Positions 46,457 through 56,200 of a stretch of DNA of 64,000 nucleotides are shown piece by piece. Source of the stretch: Flavobacterium stagni (GTDB lineage Bacteria > Bacteroidota > Bacteroidia > Flavobacteriales > Flavobacteriaceae). The notes beneath the pieces were generated by a model that did not search any database, was not told where the DNA came from, and saw nothing but the letters and a program-made list of their open reading frames with translations. The stretch lies in the NCBI RefSeq assembly GCF_004122105.1, contig NZ_SBKN01000005.1, positions 1 through 64,000 of the forward strand, written 5' to 3'. A program made the position numbers and the translations under genes. The first letter of the stretch is position 1. Every line of letters starts with the position of its first letter.

Positions 46457-46825
46457 TTAAACGGTTGGTGGATGAAAAAATGCTGTATTCAATGTATACG
46501 AATACTGATTGGAATAGGAAGGAATTGGAATATAATATAGGGGCTCAATTGGAATACGAACTGATTCAACTTCAGTTAGCACAAATGGAATTTCCCACTC
46601 TACTTTGACATTGCTTTTTTTGTCTTTCTGTTCAGACTTTTCTGTTTCGGAAGCTTTGGCCAATTGTTTCATCAAGTGACATTTTCCGTTACACTTGAGT
46701 TCGGGTTTCGCTTTATTTTCGCACAAAACTTTAGCAATATAATCATAATTCAAAAGGTATTCAACCACCGGAAATACGGGTTTGAAAACAAATAAAAAAA
46801 CAATTATGAGTACACTTTGTTTCAC
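46457..46825 (-). CDS. Small membrane-anchored protein with Cys/His motif
   Basis: 122 residues starting at GTG. N-terminal hydrophobic helix (SVLIIVFLFVFKPVFPVVEYLL), then C35, C45, C49 and H50 in CNGKCHLMKQL, a Lys-rich stretch and a Tyr/Pro-rich tail (YYIPIPSYSNQYSY). No known domain. The Cys/His motif and its place upstream of the MbnP-like gene suggest a metal-related role. A TATTTTTG box ends 4 bases before the GTG, so the transcript may be leaderless. Confidence 0.75.
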   Translation of the reverse strand: MKQSVLIIVFLFVFKPVFPVVEYLLNYDYIAKVLCENKAKPELKCNGKCHLMKQLAKASETEKSEQKDKKSNVKVEWEIPFVLTEVESVRIPIEPLYYIPIPSYSNQYSYTLNTAFFHPPTV

Positions 46826-46904
46826 TTTGCAAAAATAGCCAATATTTTCTGTAATTTTAAACCTTAAAACTTTAATTTAGTCATATTCAAAAATAAAGAG
46901 AGAA

Positions 46905-47345
46905 ATGAAAAAATTCGTGTTTATCATGGCCTTTTTTACTTGTGTTTTCGTGAATGCACAAGTAGAAAAAACGGGAACTCCTCCAAAATTAACCACAGCA
47001 GAAAAAACTACTATTTTGTACAATCGTTTGACAAAAGGATTAACGGTAACTACAGAACAGAAAGACAAAATTCTTCCTTTAGTTGAAAAAATTGTCCAAA
47101 ATCGCGAAGCACATATTGCAGAATTAAAGGGTAAAAAAGACAACGGCGCTTTGAAAACTAAAGCAGAATTAGCCGAACTTCGCCAAAAACGGGATGCTGA
47201 AGAAAATGCGTTTAAAGAAGAGATGAAAAAAATTCTTTCTACTGAGCAGTATACAATTTTTGAAGAAGGATTGCGTCCTAAAAGAAAAATGATGGCTGAA
47301 AATGGAGCAGAGTTGGGCGAACCTACCAAAGAGGCAAAGCCTTAA
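46905..47345 (+). CDS. Small secreted helical protein, Spy/CpxP-like
   Basis: 146 residues. Signal peptide MKKFVFIMAFFTCVFVNAQ; all-helical charged mature part with a LTVTTEQKDKILPLVEKI segment resembling the LTxxQ motif of Spy/CpxP periplasmic chaperones. A frame on the opposite strand (46877-47329) is a shadow. Next to another small secreted protein on the same strand. Confidence 0.82.
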   Translation: MKKFVFIMAFFTCVFVNAQVEKTGTPPKLTTAEKTTILYNRLTKGLTVTTEQKDKILPLVEKIVQNREAHIAELKGKKDNGALKTKAELAELRQKRDAEENAFKEEMKKILSTEQYTIFEEGLRPKRKMMAENGAELGEPTKEAKP

Positions 47346-47356
47346 CTTTCTTTTTT

Positions 47357-47386
47357 TTGGTTTATAGTTAAAAAAGTATATCTTTG
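47357..47386 (+). promoter_or_regulatory. Promoter of the small secreted protein gene at 47417
   Basis: TTG (47357-47359), 19 bases, TATCTTTG (47379-47386): full consensus match and spacing. Rules out the upstream TTG at 47384 as start codon. Confidence 0.8.
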
Positions 47387-47416
47387 ACTTATTATTCAAT
47401 TCAAAATCAATTTCCA

Positions 47417-47770
47417 ATGAAAAAATTAATTGCAGCTTTGGTCTTATTTTTTGCAACAACCTTAAGCATGAATGCTCAAGAAAAAGAATTGTCAGTTCAG
47501 GAATTGGCTAAGAAAGATGCAGTAGAATTGGCGCAGCTTGTTGGATTACCCGATACTCAAATTGAGGATTTTTTCCACTTGTTTGAAATGAAACATGAAG
47601 TTTTAACCAATAAGAATTTAAGTGTTGAACGTAAAACCGAGATGAGTCATGTAATTGAAGCCAAAATCAGAGGAACGTTGTCTCCGCAACAAATGGCTAC
47701 TTTAGAAGCTAACACCGCTGTTTTTGATCGCCTTGTTGGAAAAGCAACTAAAACCAAGACCACGAAATAA
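47417..47770 (+). CDS. Small secreted helical protein
   Basis: 117 residues from ATG 47417 (MKKLIAALVLFFATTLSMNAQ signal peptide, quoted in part as MKKLIAALVLFF). Helical mature part: QIEDFFHLFEMKHEVLTNKN and LSPQQMATLEANTAVFDRL. No recognised domain; similar small proteins are common in Flavobacteriaceae. Strong own promoter and terminator. Confidence 0.85.
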   Translation: MKKLIAALVLFFATTLSMNAQEKELSVQELAKKDAVELAQLVGLPDTQIEDFFHLFEMKHEVLTNKNLSVERKTEMSHVIEAKIRGTLSPQQMATLEANTAVFDRLVGKATKTKTTK

Positions 47771-47791
47771 AATAGAAATTAATATAGTATA

Positions 47792-47822
47792 AAAAAAGCT
47801 CCTCGGTTGAGGAGCTTTTTTA
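47792..47822. terminator. Bidirectional terminator between the small secreted protein gene and hemL
   Basis: Eleven-base stem AAAAGCTCCTC / GAGGAGCTTTT with a GGTT loop and A/T tracts, between convergent genes. Confidence 0.9.
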
Positions 47823-49109
47823 TTATAGGCTTTTTATCACTTTAGCGACAGCTGCAATTGTGAAATCTAAATCTTCATACGTTAGCGCATCTGTGATAAA
47901 CCACGTTTCATATGCTGAAGGAGCAATATAAACCCCTTCTTGCAACAATCCATGGAAAAACTTTTTAAATCGTTCATTGTCGCCGTTTTTTGCCGAATCA
48001 AAATCAATAACGGGTCGTGCATCAAAGTGAACCGAAATCATGGACCCCAATCGATTAATGGTATAGTCAATTCCTGAGGCTTTTAACACCTGATCCATAC
48101 CTTCATGTAAATAGGCTGTTTTTGCATCAAGGCGTTCAAAAAGCGTTGCGTCGTCATTTATCGCTTGCAACATCGCATATCCCGCTGCCATCGCTAATGG
48201 GTTCCCACTAAGAGTACCCGCCTGATAAACAGGTCCGACCGGTGCCAAATAATTCATGATTTCATTTCGAGCTGCAAATGCACCAACGGGTAATCCCCCA
48301 CCAATCACTTTTCCAAAACAAACAATATCCGCTGCAATTTGCATGCGCTCTTGAACTCCTCCCTTTGCAAGGCGAAATCCGGTCATCACTTCATCAAATA
48401 TCAACAATGTACCATGTGCTGTACAAAGGTCACGTAAACCTTCTAAAAATCCTTCAAGCGGCGGAACACACCCCATATTACCGGCCACAGGCTCTACAAT
48501 GATTGCTGCCACTTCATTGGGATTAGCTTCCAACAACTGTTGGACATTTTGTAAATTGTTGTATTGGGCAAGTAAAGTGTCTTTAGCAGTACCTTGTGTC
48601 ACACCCGGACTATTGGGTGTTCCAAATGTACTTGCTCCACTTCCTGCTTGAATCAAAAACGAATCGGAATGGCCATGATAGCAACCCGCAAATTTTATGA
48701 TTTTATCGCGTTTTGTGAATCCGCGCGCCAAACGAATGGCACTCATACAAGCTTCGGTACCTGAATTTACAAAACGAATTTTATCAATATTGGGCACCAT
48801 CGAAATGGCCAATGCTGCAATTTGGGTTTCGAGTTCGGTCGGCATTCCAAATGATGTTCCGCGGTCTGCACGTTCTTTTATCGCCGAAATTACAGGCTCA
48901 TACGCATGACCTAACAACATAGGCCCCCAAGAATTGATGTAATCAATCAAACGGTTTCCATCTTCATCATACAGATAAGCCCCTTTGGCTTTGGACACAA
49001 AAATTGGCGTTCCACCTACTCCTTTAAAAGCGCGAACTGGCGAATTTACACCGCCAGGAATAACTTGTTCAGCTTGTGCAAAAAGCTGACTACTTCTTTG
49101 GTATTGCAT
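47823..49109 (-). CDS. hemL: Glutamate-1-semialdehyde 2,1-aminomutase
   Basis: 428 residues. Class III aminotransferase fold with N-terminal [11 protein letters not shown], cofactor-binding residues in [18 protein letters not shown] and the PLP lysine in [13 protein letters not shown]. It makes 5-aminolevulinate from glutamate semialdehyde in tetrapyrrole synthesis. It starts 2 bases after the glucosaminidase stop codon. Confidence 0.97.
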   Translation of the reverse strand: MQYQRSSQLFAQAEQVIPGGVNSPVRAFKGVGGTPIFVSKAKGAYLYDEDGNRLIDYINSWGPMLLGHAYEPVISAIKERADRGTSFGMPTELETQIAALAISMVPNIDKIRFVNSGTEACMSAIRLARGFTKRDKIIKFAGCYHGHSDSFLIQAGSGASTFGTPNSPGVTQGTAKDTLLAQYNNLQNVQQLLEANPNEVAAIIVEPVAGNMGCVPPLEGFLEGLRDLCTAHGTLLIFDEVMTGFRLAKGGVQERMQIAADIVCFGKVIGGGLPVGAFAARNEIMNYLAPVGPVYQAGTLSGNPLAMAAGYAMLQAINDDATLFERLDAKTAYLHEGMDQVLKASGIDYTINRLGSMISVHFDARPVIDFDSAKNGDNERFKKFFHGLLQEGVYIAPSAYETWFITDALTYEDLDFTIAAVAKVIKSL

Positions 49110-49110
49110 A

Positions 49111-50094
49111 TTAATTTACACTCAAGGTTTGGCCAATGGAAATGGCGTTTTCGGTTAAGTTATTTTTCTTTTTTAAATCATCCACCGACATGTTGTATTT
49201 TTTAGCGATGGAAAACAAGGTATCTCCTTTAGTTACCACATGCTGATTACCAATTGTTTTCACTGGAAAAACAGTAGGTTTATCAATGGCAATTGAATCT
49301 TTTGATTGTATAATTTGGGGCACAGGTTTCCCCAATACTTCTGCATCAAAACGATACAATTGGTACTTTTCAATTAAGGTAATTAATTTTGTAGGATAAG
49401 CAGGATCAGTTGCATATCCTGCGGCTTTTAGCCCTCTTGACCACCCTTTGTAATCGTCTTGTTCTAAACGAAATAATGCCGCATAGCGCTCTCGTGAGAC
49501 TAAAAACATCGAATGGTCTTTAAACGATTCGTGCGGATGAGAATATTTTCGAAAACATTCGCCAGCGGTATCATCGTCATAACTCACACTTGGACCTGTC
49601 CATTCTTTATGGCATTTGATCCCAAAATGATTATTGGCTTGCGTGCTTAAAGGTCCGCTCCCCGCCCCAGACTCTAATATACCTTGCCCTAGAGTAATAC
49701 TAGCGGGAATGCCGTAATCGACCATATCTTTCTTGGCAATTTCTTTGTACTTATCAATGTACGCCAACACCATTGCAGTAGTTACTTTCACCGTTGTAGT
49801 AGCTTGAAGAACTTCTGTAGGCTGTTGATTGACCGCAGCTGTAGACGCGTTGTTGTCGGGTGCTGTTGCTTTGGAACTTGACGTTGAATGGGAAGTAGTT
49901 GATGACGGTTTATCAGTAGTCGCAACCGTAGTAGTATTCCGTTTTACGGGAGCAGCATTAGGACGTGTCCCTTTTCGTGGATCGGGCTTTTTTGGAGTTT
50001 GTGCTACGGGCTTTGTTGTACGTACAACAGGATGAGAGGTACCGCAACTCACTACAAAAAATGATACCAATAAAAAAAGAAAAACTTTATTCAT
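49111..50094 (-). CDS. Glucosaminidase lipoprotein with LysM domain
   Basis: 327 residues. Lipobox VVSC (C17), a Thr/Ser/Pro/Lys-rich linker to about residue 105, a glucosaminidase domain (about 108-250) with probable catalytic E141 in [18 protein letters not shown] and the [11 protein letters not shown] segment, and a C-terminal LysM (about 283-327). Peptidoglycan hydrolase held at the outer membrane. Its start overlaps the deaminase stop by 8 bases. Confidence 0.93.
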   Translation of the reverse strand: MNKVFLFLLVSFFVVSCGTSHPVVRTTKPVAQTPKKPDPRKGTRPNAAPVKRNTTTVATTDKPSSTTSHSTSSSKATAPDNNASTAAVNQQPTEVLQATTTVKVTTAMVLAYIDKYKEIAKKDMVDYGIPASITLGQGILESGAGSGPLSTQANNHFGIKCHKEWTGPSVSYDDDTAGECFRKYSHPHESFKDHSMFLVSRERYAALFRLEQDDYKGWSRGLKAAGYATDPAYPTKLITLIEKYQLYRFDAEVLGKPVPQIIQSKDSIAIDKPTVFPVKTIGNQHVVTKGDTLFSIAKKYNMSVDDLKKKNNLTENAISIGQTLSVN

Positions 50095-50980
50095 AGACTT
50101 GAATTAAGGGCTGATTTTTCTTTTGCAAAATTGCATTTACACCCGATATTCCTTGTAAACCACCGGTGTGTATAAAGAGAATTTTCGAACCTTTAGGAAA
50201 ATAACCCGATTGTATTTTATCGAGTATTCCAAACATTGCTTTACCTGTATAAATAGGGTCAAGTGGTATTTTGAAATTGCGATAAAATGTATTTATAAAC
50301 GCAATAAGTTCCGGAGTTATTTTACCATATCCACCAAACTCGTATCCGTTTATTAAATCCCAATTATTTCCAGATGCAAAGCTACAAATATCTTGCCGTA
50401 AAAAATCGCCTTTCAAGGCGGGAAACCCTAAAATTTTCACATTGGGCAAGTTCGCATGAATGAGTCCGGAAATGGTCCCTCCTGTACCTACTGCTGTGGC
50501 AATAAAATCATAGCAAATATCTTCTGGAGTCAATATTTCTGAACACCCTTTTATGGCTAATGAATTGGTTCCCCCTTCTGGCAAAATATAAGCTTTAGGA
50601 TAAAGCGATTGCCAATAAGCTGTATTTGTTTTTAATATTCTAAAATCATTACGAGAGACAAAAACAAACTGCATACCCCACTGATGGGCTTGAATTAGGG
50701 TCGGACTCCACAGCTTGGAATCCATTAATTCATCACCTCGAATAACTCCAATGGCATTCACTTTATTTTTAAAAGCTGCAAAAGCCGTTGCCGCGATATG
50801 ATTAGAATGGGCACCCCCAAAAGTGAGCACTGAAGTATACTGATGCTCCTGAATATATTGTAAATTATAGAAAAGCTTTCGGTATTTATTTCCCGAAATG
50901 AATGGATGAATTAAATCTTCACGCCGCACATACAATTGTACGTCATTGAATGTTCCAATATAATTCGTTTCAACCTTCAT
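50087..50980 (-). CDS. 1-aminocyclopropane-1-carboxylate deaminase / D-cysteine desulfhydrase family protein
   Basis: 297 residues from ATG 50980 (MKVETNYIG); the upstream TTG is part of a -7 box. Type II PLP fold with the PLP lysine in SGNKYRKLFY, GGAHSNHIAATA and a phosphate-binding GTGGT. Family members degrade ACC or D-cysteine; which one is not determinable here. Probably the first gene of an operon with the glucosaminidase and hemL. A TAATTTTG box (50987-50994) lies 6 bases before the ATG. Confidence 0.88.
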   Translation of the reverse strand: MKVETNYIGTFNDVQLYVRREDLIHPFISGNKYRKLFYNLQYIQEHQYTSVLTFGGAHSNHIAATAFAAFKNKVNAIGVIRGDELMDSKLWSPTLIQAHQWGMQFVFVSRNDFRILKTNTAYWQSLYPKAYILPEGGTNSLAIKGCSEILTPEDICYDFIATAVGTGGTISGLIHANLPNVKILGFPALKGDFLRQDICSFASGNNWDLINGYEFGGYGKITPELIAFINTFYRNFKIPLDPIYTGKAMFGILDKIQSGYFPKGSKILFIHTGGLQGISGVNAILQKKNQPLIQVYE

Positions 50981-50999
50981 GGGTTGCAAAATTATAATA

Positions 51000-51022
51000 A
51001 AAAAGGGAGCTAATTGCTCCCT
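51000..51022 (-). terminator. Terminator of the T9SS protein gene at 51027
   Basis: Seven-base stem AGGGAGC / GCTCCCT with a 5-base loop, followed by a T-rich stretch on the minus strand. Confidence 0.8.
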
Positions 51023-51026
51023 CTTC

Positions 51027-52856
51027 TTATTGTACTCTTTCGATAATCACTTTTTTACTCAGGGTATGTCCCTCTGCGGTTTTTAATCGAGCAATATATA
51101 TGCCTTCTGACAAACCGCTTGTTGAAAATTCATAGGTAGTATTATTACCAACATTTTTCTTAGTAAAAATCATTTTACCCAGCATATCGTACAAACTCAC
51201 TTCGGCCAATTCATATTGCGTTGGATTATTAATGGTAAGCATTTGATTGGCGTTATTTTGAAGCACATCCAATTTTCCGGCGTCAAAAGTAGTATTCCCT
51301 AACGCTTCATCGGTGAATGTAATTTGAAAACGGTCATTAATTGTTCCAGTAGGCAAAGTAATGCTGTAAGATTGATTTTTAATATCGTGATATAATCCTG
51401 TGGTATTATCAAACAAATAAATGTTTTCTGCCAAGTCAAAATTAATTAAATCTTTAACCATTACAGTAAACGTTGTAGCTGCATTGGCCTTAAATCCAAC
51501 ATTAAATCGTTTACTAATATCAAATGAAGTAGTAGCATGTACAAAAGGCTCATTTTCTAATACCAAATACATATCCGCTGGTAAATTGGACGCTGCATCT
51601 GGAGATTTAGAATCGGCTTTATCAATTCCATCGATAGCATTGGGTAAAAAACAAACGGCTATTTGTCGTACAGCATTCCCCCCCAACGAAGCATTTACAG
51701 TAAAATGGGGTGTTGGAGCCATGGATAACTGCGTATAATCTACACCCGCCACATTGGGTATGTCCCAAAAATTGACTGCCCCAATAGAATTTGTCTGATT
51801 AGTATTACGTTGGAATTGCGATAAATTAGCCACACCTTCTTGTACATATACACGATGTGAGTTTTTTAGATGTACACTTCCATTAGTGACACCGCGCACC
51901 ATAAATCCTTGGCCAATAGGCGAAAAGCGACGTTGATACATATTATTTGGCGAACTGTAAACAGTTCCAGGATTTCCTCCTAAATCATAGGTATAAAAAG
52001 TAGCTGGTGTATAGACACTCGTCAAACCATTATATACACCATAACCTCCACGATAATCCACAATATTATGTGAATTTACTGTATTATCGTGCTCCCAAAA
52101 TAAGGCAGTACCGTCGATGGCTGAATTGGATGGATCCGTTAGGAATGCATTCAAATCAATAGCAGAGGGATAGGGATTTCCAGTTAAAGTAGAAGCTCCT
52201 GAACCAACATTTACAACGATAGTTCCATCATTGGGTTTTCCTCTAAAATCATAGCGTTGGCTATTTCCAGGATTATTTGAAGTAGCTTCACTTGGATTCG
52301 TGGCATCAGAACCGCTAACTCCTTTCATCGTAAATCCTTGACCAGGACCTATATTGGTAGCAGCACCGGATTGAACCCATTGGGCGTAGTTAGTTGAAGA
52401 TAAAAAACGCCAGATCCAATACGATGCTATGGTTACTGCTCCAGTTGAAGAAATTCCATCATAACCAGCAGAGGTTAATGTAGCGGGATTACTTGTGGTA
52501 ACTGTGGTGGGAACATTTAACATAGAAATTCCGAAATCTTCATTTCCAGAACCAGAGGATGGGTTCCCTACGGGTGAACACCAATAATTATAAGCATATT
52601 GATTTGACGTACCTTCCTGAAAAACAGAAAGTTTACCTACTCCTCTATTAGAGGAAGATCCGGCAGCACCTTGAAGAAACTGGCCTCCATTTCTAAGATA
52701 TAAGTAGCTATTGCTACCATTTAGTTCTAAGTTACTTCCAGCGTATAGTAAAGTGCCCCTATTGAACACATAGCTATTATCACTTACATACAATTGTGCA
52801 TTCCCTTTGGGTAGGAAAAACAACATAATTACGGGCATTAGTAGTAATCTTTTCAT
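51027..52856 (-). CDS. T9SS-secreted surface protein sharing a module with the 1,600-residue paralogues
   Basis: 609 residues from ATG 52856 (MKRLLLMPVIMLFFLPKGNAQ signal peptide). Carries the module YNYWCSPVGN, GQGFTMKGV, LTGNPYPSAIDLNAFL and GQGFMVRGV, also seen in the two giant proteins transcribed in the opposite direction (YVYWSSPVA, GNPYPSAIRASQFL, GAGQGFFVQMI). The C-terminal T9SS type A-like sorting domain has VSLYDMLGKMIFTKK and ends KKVIIERVQ. Function unknown. Shared module and divergent operators suggest a joint role at the surface. Confidence 0.88.
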   Translation of the reverse strand: MKRLLLMPVIMLFFLPKGNAQLYVSDNSYVFNRGTLLYAGSNLELNGSNSYLYLRNGGQFLQGAAGSSSNRGVGKLSVFQEGTSNQYAYNYWCSPVGNPSSGSGNEDFGISMLNVPTTVTTSNPATLTSAGYDGISSTGAVTIASYWIWRFLSSTNYAQWVQSGAATNIGPGQGFTMKGVSGSDATNPSEATSNNPGNSQRYDFRGKPNDGTIVVNVGSGASTLTGNPYPSAIDLNAFLTDPSNSAIDGTALFWEHDNTVNSHNIVDYRGGYGVYNGLTSVYTPATFYTYDLGGNPGTVYSSPNNMYQRRFSPIGQGFMVRGVTNGSVHLKNSHRVYVQEGVANLSQFQRNTNQTNSIGAVNFWDIPNVAGVDYTQLSMAPTPHFTVNASLGGNAVRQIAVCFLPNAIDGIDKADSKSPDAASNLPADMYLVLENEPFVHATTSFDISKRFNVGFKANAATTFTVMVKDLINFDLAENIYLFDNTTGLYHDIKNQSYSITLPTGTINDRFQITFTDEALGNTTFDAGKLDVLQNNANQMLTINNPTQYELAEVSLYDMLGKMIFTKKNVGNNTTYEFSTSGLSEGIYIARLKTAEGHTLSKKVIIERVQ

Positions 52857-53271
52857 AATCAAATAGTTTTGGTATTGTAAAAGTAAGAATAATCTCAATA
52901 CAATCGATGAAAAATACAAAAAAATCGATGAAATGCATCTTTTGCCGTGAAAAGCCCCTTAAATCATTGAAATATAGACATTTCAGCTAGTCAAAATTAT
53001 TCATTATTTATGAATTTAGCTTGGATTTTTATTTTAAAATTAAAAAAAAGATATCAAAGTCAAATATTGCCCTTTGCATCCAATTTACTTCATAATCTTT
53101 TTCTTACTTTCATCTATAGGTGAATGTATTTTATTTGTAAGTTTTTTCATTCTTTGAAATATCTTTTATGTATTTTATCGATTTTTTATGCATTTCATCG
53201 TTATTATATAAAACCATAGACCTTATATTTGACGTATAAAATCAAATCAAAGGAACTCTTTTCATCGCAAA
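52857..53271. promoter_or_regulatory. Divergent intergenic region with paired operator-like repeats
   Basis: 415 bases of AT-rich DNA with no plausible gene. CGATGAAA motifs occur as a direct pair at each end: 52905 and 52926 on the left (21 bases apart), and in opposite orientation ending at 53180 and 53200 on the right (20 bases apart). Three of the four extend to CGATRAAATRCAT. The 53188-53200 copy abuts the -33 position of a candidate promoter (TTA, 20 bases, TATATTTG at 53224-53231). A weaker copy lies at 53124-53137. The rest shows nothing else recognisable. Confidence 0.65.
53201..53231 (+). promoter_or_regulatory. Promoter of the first 1,600-residue surface protein
   Basis: TTA (53201-53203), 20 bases, TATATTTG (53224-53231). 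The -33 differs from TTG by one base and touches the upstream operator-like motif, as expected for an activator-dependent promoter. Confidence 0.6.
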
Positions 53272-56200
53272 ATGAAAAAATTCCAAAACCCTAAATCAAA
53301 AACTTCAAATCTTAAAGACATGAAAAAAGAACTACTTCACCCTTGGAATAGAATATTCTTTTTCTTCCTTTTACTTACAGCAGTTGTATCAAAAGCCCAA
53401 ACCACTTGTGCAACAGCCCAAACGCTGTACATTAACGGACCATGTGTTTCGGGTACGGTGAGTGATAACACTCAAAACACCCCAAATTACAGCACTTGTC
53501 CAGGTACGTTTAGAAGAGAACGATGGTATTCTTTTACAGTTTCTGGATCTACGCAGACAATTACAATTTCTGCTACTGCAAGTAACCGAAACTTGGCTTT
53601 GATGCTCATTTCATCTACTTCTAGTTGTACTGGATTAACACAAATTGCTTGTGCCAATGCAACAGATACGGACAGTGCGCACTCGGAATCAATCACTCAA
53701 TCACTAACTCCTGGGATATATTACGTTAAAGTTTTAAATGTTGGTAGCAATAACAATATGAATTTGACGAATTTATGTATTACTGGACCTACGCCTACCA
53801 ATATTACTTGTGCAACAGCTACAAATTTACCTTGTGGAACTTCTGCTTTACCTGGAAGTACTTATGGTACTACTGGAGCAACAAATCACAATACGGGTTG
53901 TACAATGAGTAATAACGGAGTGTGGTATTCTTTTGTTGGAGATGGACAAGAAACAACTATAAGCACCACTGCCATTACAGGCTTTAATCATGAGATGGCC
54001 ATCGTAAGTGGTTCATGTGGCAGTTTAACAAATATTGCATGTCAAGATCTAGCAGTAGCAGGAGGAACCGAAACCTATATTTTTAATACAACATCCGGTG
54101 TCAATTATTATGTATATGTAGCGTCGAATGCCATAGGGTCAACTACGGGTGCTTTTACGATTTCAAGAACTTGTGCTCCCATCTACAATCCCTGTAGCAC
54201 AATAACGAACATAACTTCTTGTGGCGTTGCAAATTCAGGTACAATAAGTGCTGGTAATGGCATCTATGCAACATCAGCCTGTGGAAATACAACAGCTGGA
54301 CGTGAATTAATTTACAGTTTCACACCCACTACAAGTGGCTATTACAGCATCAATCAAACTTCTTCATTCTCAACCATTAATTATGGTTTCAAAACGGCAT
54401 CTGGTGGATGTAATACAACGGGGCTAACCTGTATCGGTGCATATAATGGTGCTGCAACTTCTGGCTATTTTTCTTTGATTGCTGGAACGCAGTATTATTT
54501 CATTTTAGACACAAATAGTACAACAGGGGGTAGCGTAAATTTCACTGTAAATTGTCCGCCTTCTGCACCTGCTAATGATGAATGTGCTGGAGCAATCGCC
54601 TTGACAGTTAACTCGACCTGTACTTTTTCAAACTATACACTTGTTAGTGCAACAAATAGCGCTGTAGCGGCACCTTCTTGTGGTAATTACATGGGTGGCG
54701 ATATTTGGTATCGTGTTGTCGTACCTTCTTCAGGCATTATTAGCATTGATACACAAACTGGTACTTTGTCAAATTTAGGTATGGCATTATATACCGGTTC
54801 ATGCGGGACTTTAAATTTACATTCTTGTGACGATGATTCCAGTTCGAATGGTGCTATGCCCTATTTGTACGCAACTGGACTAGCAGCAGGAACAACTGTA
54901 TATATCCGCATTTGGGATGAAGGCAATAATGAAGCGGGAACATTTGGAATTTGTGTTTCAACACCACCAGTACCCGGAAATGACAACTGTTCAGGGGCAA
55001 CTACAATAAATGTAAACCCAACAATCAATTGTACGTTCTCTGTTGATTCAACAACCGCTGGAGCAACACTATCTTCTGCCGGATGTTCAGGAACAGCAGA
55101 TGATGATGTTTGGTTTCGTTTTGTAGCTAAAGAAGATAGTCATATTGTAACGGTTACTCCAACTACTTTAGGAAATGCTGTTTTTCAAGTATATAGTGGA
55201 ACGTGTGCTTCTTTAACAAGTTTAGCCTGTATTAATAATACAACTGCTTCTACTCCAGAAACGACAACATTAACAGGGTTGACGATTGGAGCAACCTATT
55301 ATATTCGAGTTTACAGTTTCAGTTCAGGTTCATCACAAGGTGATTTCAACATCTGTGTAGCAACACCTTGTATTTTAGGTAATGGGATTGGAACCAATTC
55401 CAACGGTTGTGTTGCTGCTGTTGTTGGTGCACAAGGTTCAGGTGGGGTTGATCCAGCTCCTGTAACAGGATGTGGTACTTCAACTTGCTCAACGCTTGAA
55501 GCTAACTATACTGCGTTAGGAACAACAACTAACTATACTGTCCAAAATATTGCATACCAACCACCTTATCAATTTGGTTGTTTAGCCAATTCAATCAGTG
55601 TTTATGTGGATGATGTTTGGTCAAACAACATTTCATTACCTTTCAACTTCTGCTATTATGGCAACAATTACAACCAAGTGATTATTGGTTCCAATGGTAC
55701 CGTTTCATTTGACACAGTAAACAATACTCCAGGCGGATATAGTCAATGGAGTTTCAACACAAACTTACCCTCTAATGCGATGTTCCTGAATACCATTTTT
55801 GGGGTATATCACGACATTGACCCAAGTAAAGGTGGTGAAGTAGGATGGGAATTAATCACTTTACCTTCAGGATGTAGAGCCATGGTTATTGGATGGAAAG
55901 ATGTTCCTATGTATTCAACAACTTGTAACAACTTGTTATATACAGGTATGATTGTATTGTATGAAAATTCCAACATCATTGATGTATATGTGAAAGAAAA
56001 AAATACTTGTGCTTCGTGGAACTCTGGGAATGCTCTTATCGGAATTCAAAATGCAACGGGGACTGCAGCAGTAGTTGCACCTAATCGCAATTCTTTAAGT
56101 GCCGATTGGAATACTATGGATGAGGCTTGGAGATTTACTCCTTCCGGAGCGTCAATTTCAACCATTACTTGGTATGAAGGTGTGGGTACTAGCGGTCCTG

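Noticed and set aside
43514..46825. Methanobactin biosynthesis cluster
   Set aside because: Only MbnP- and MbnH-like genes are present; no MbnB/MbnC-like enzymes or precursor peptide could be seen in the window.
46877..47329. 150-residue minus-strand frame
   Set aside because: It overlaps the plus-strand gene at 46905, which has a clear signal peptide and coding bias. The minus frame is Ser/Phe-rich shadow sequence.
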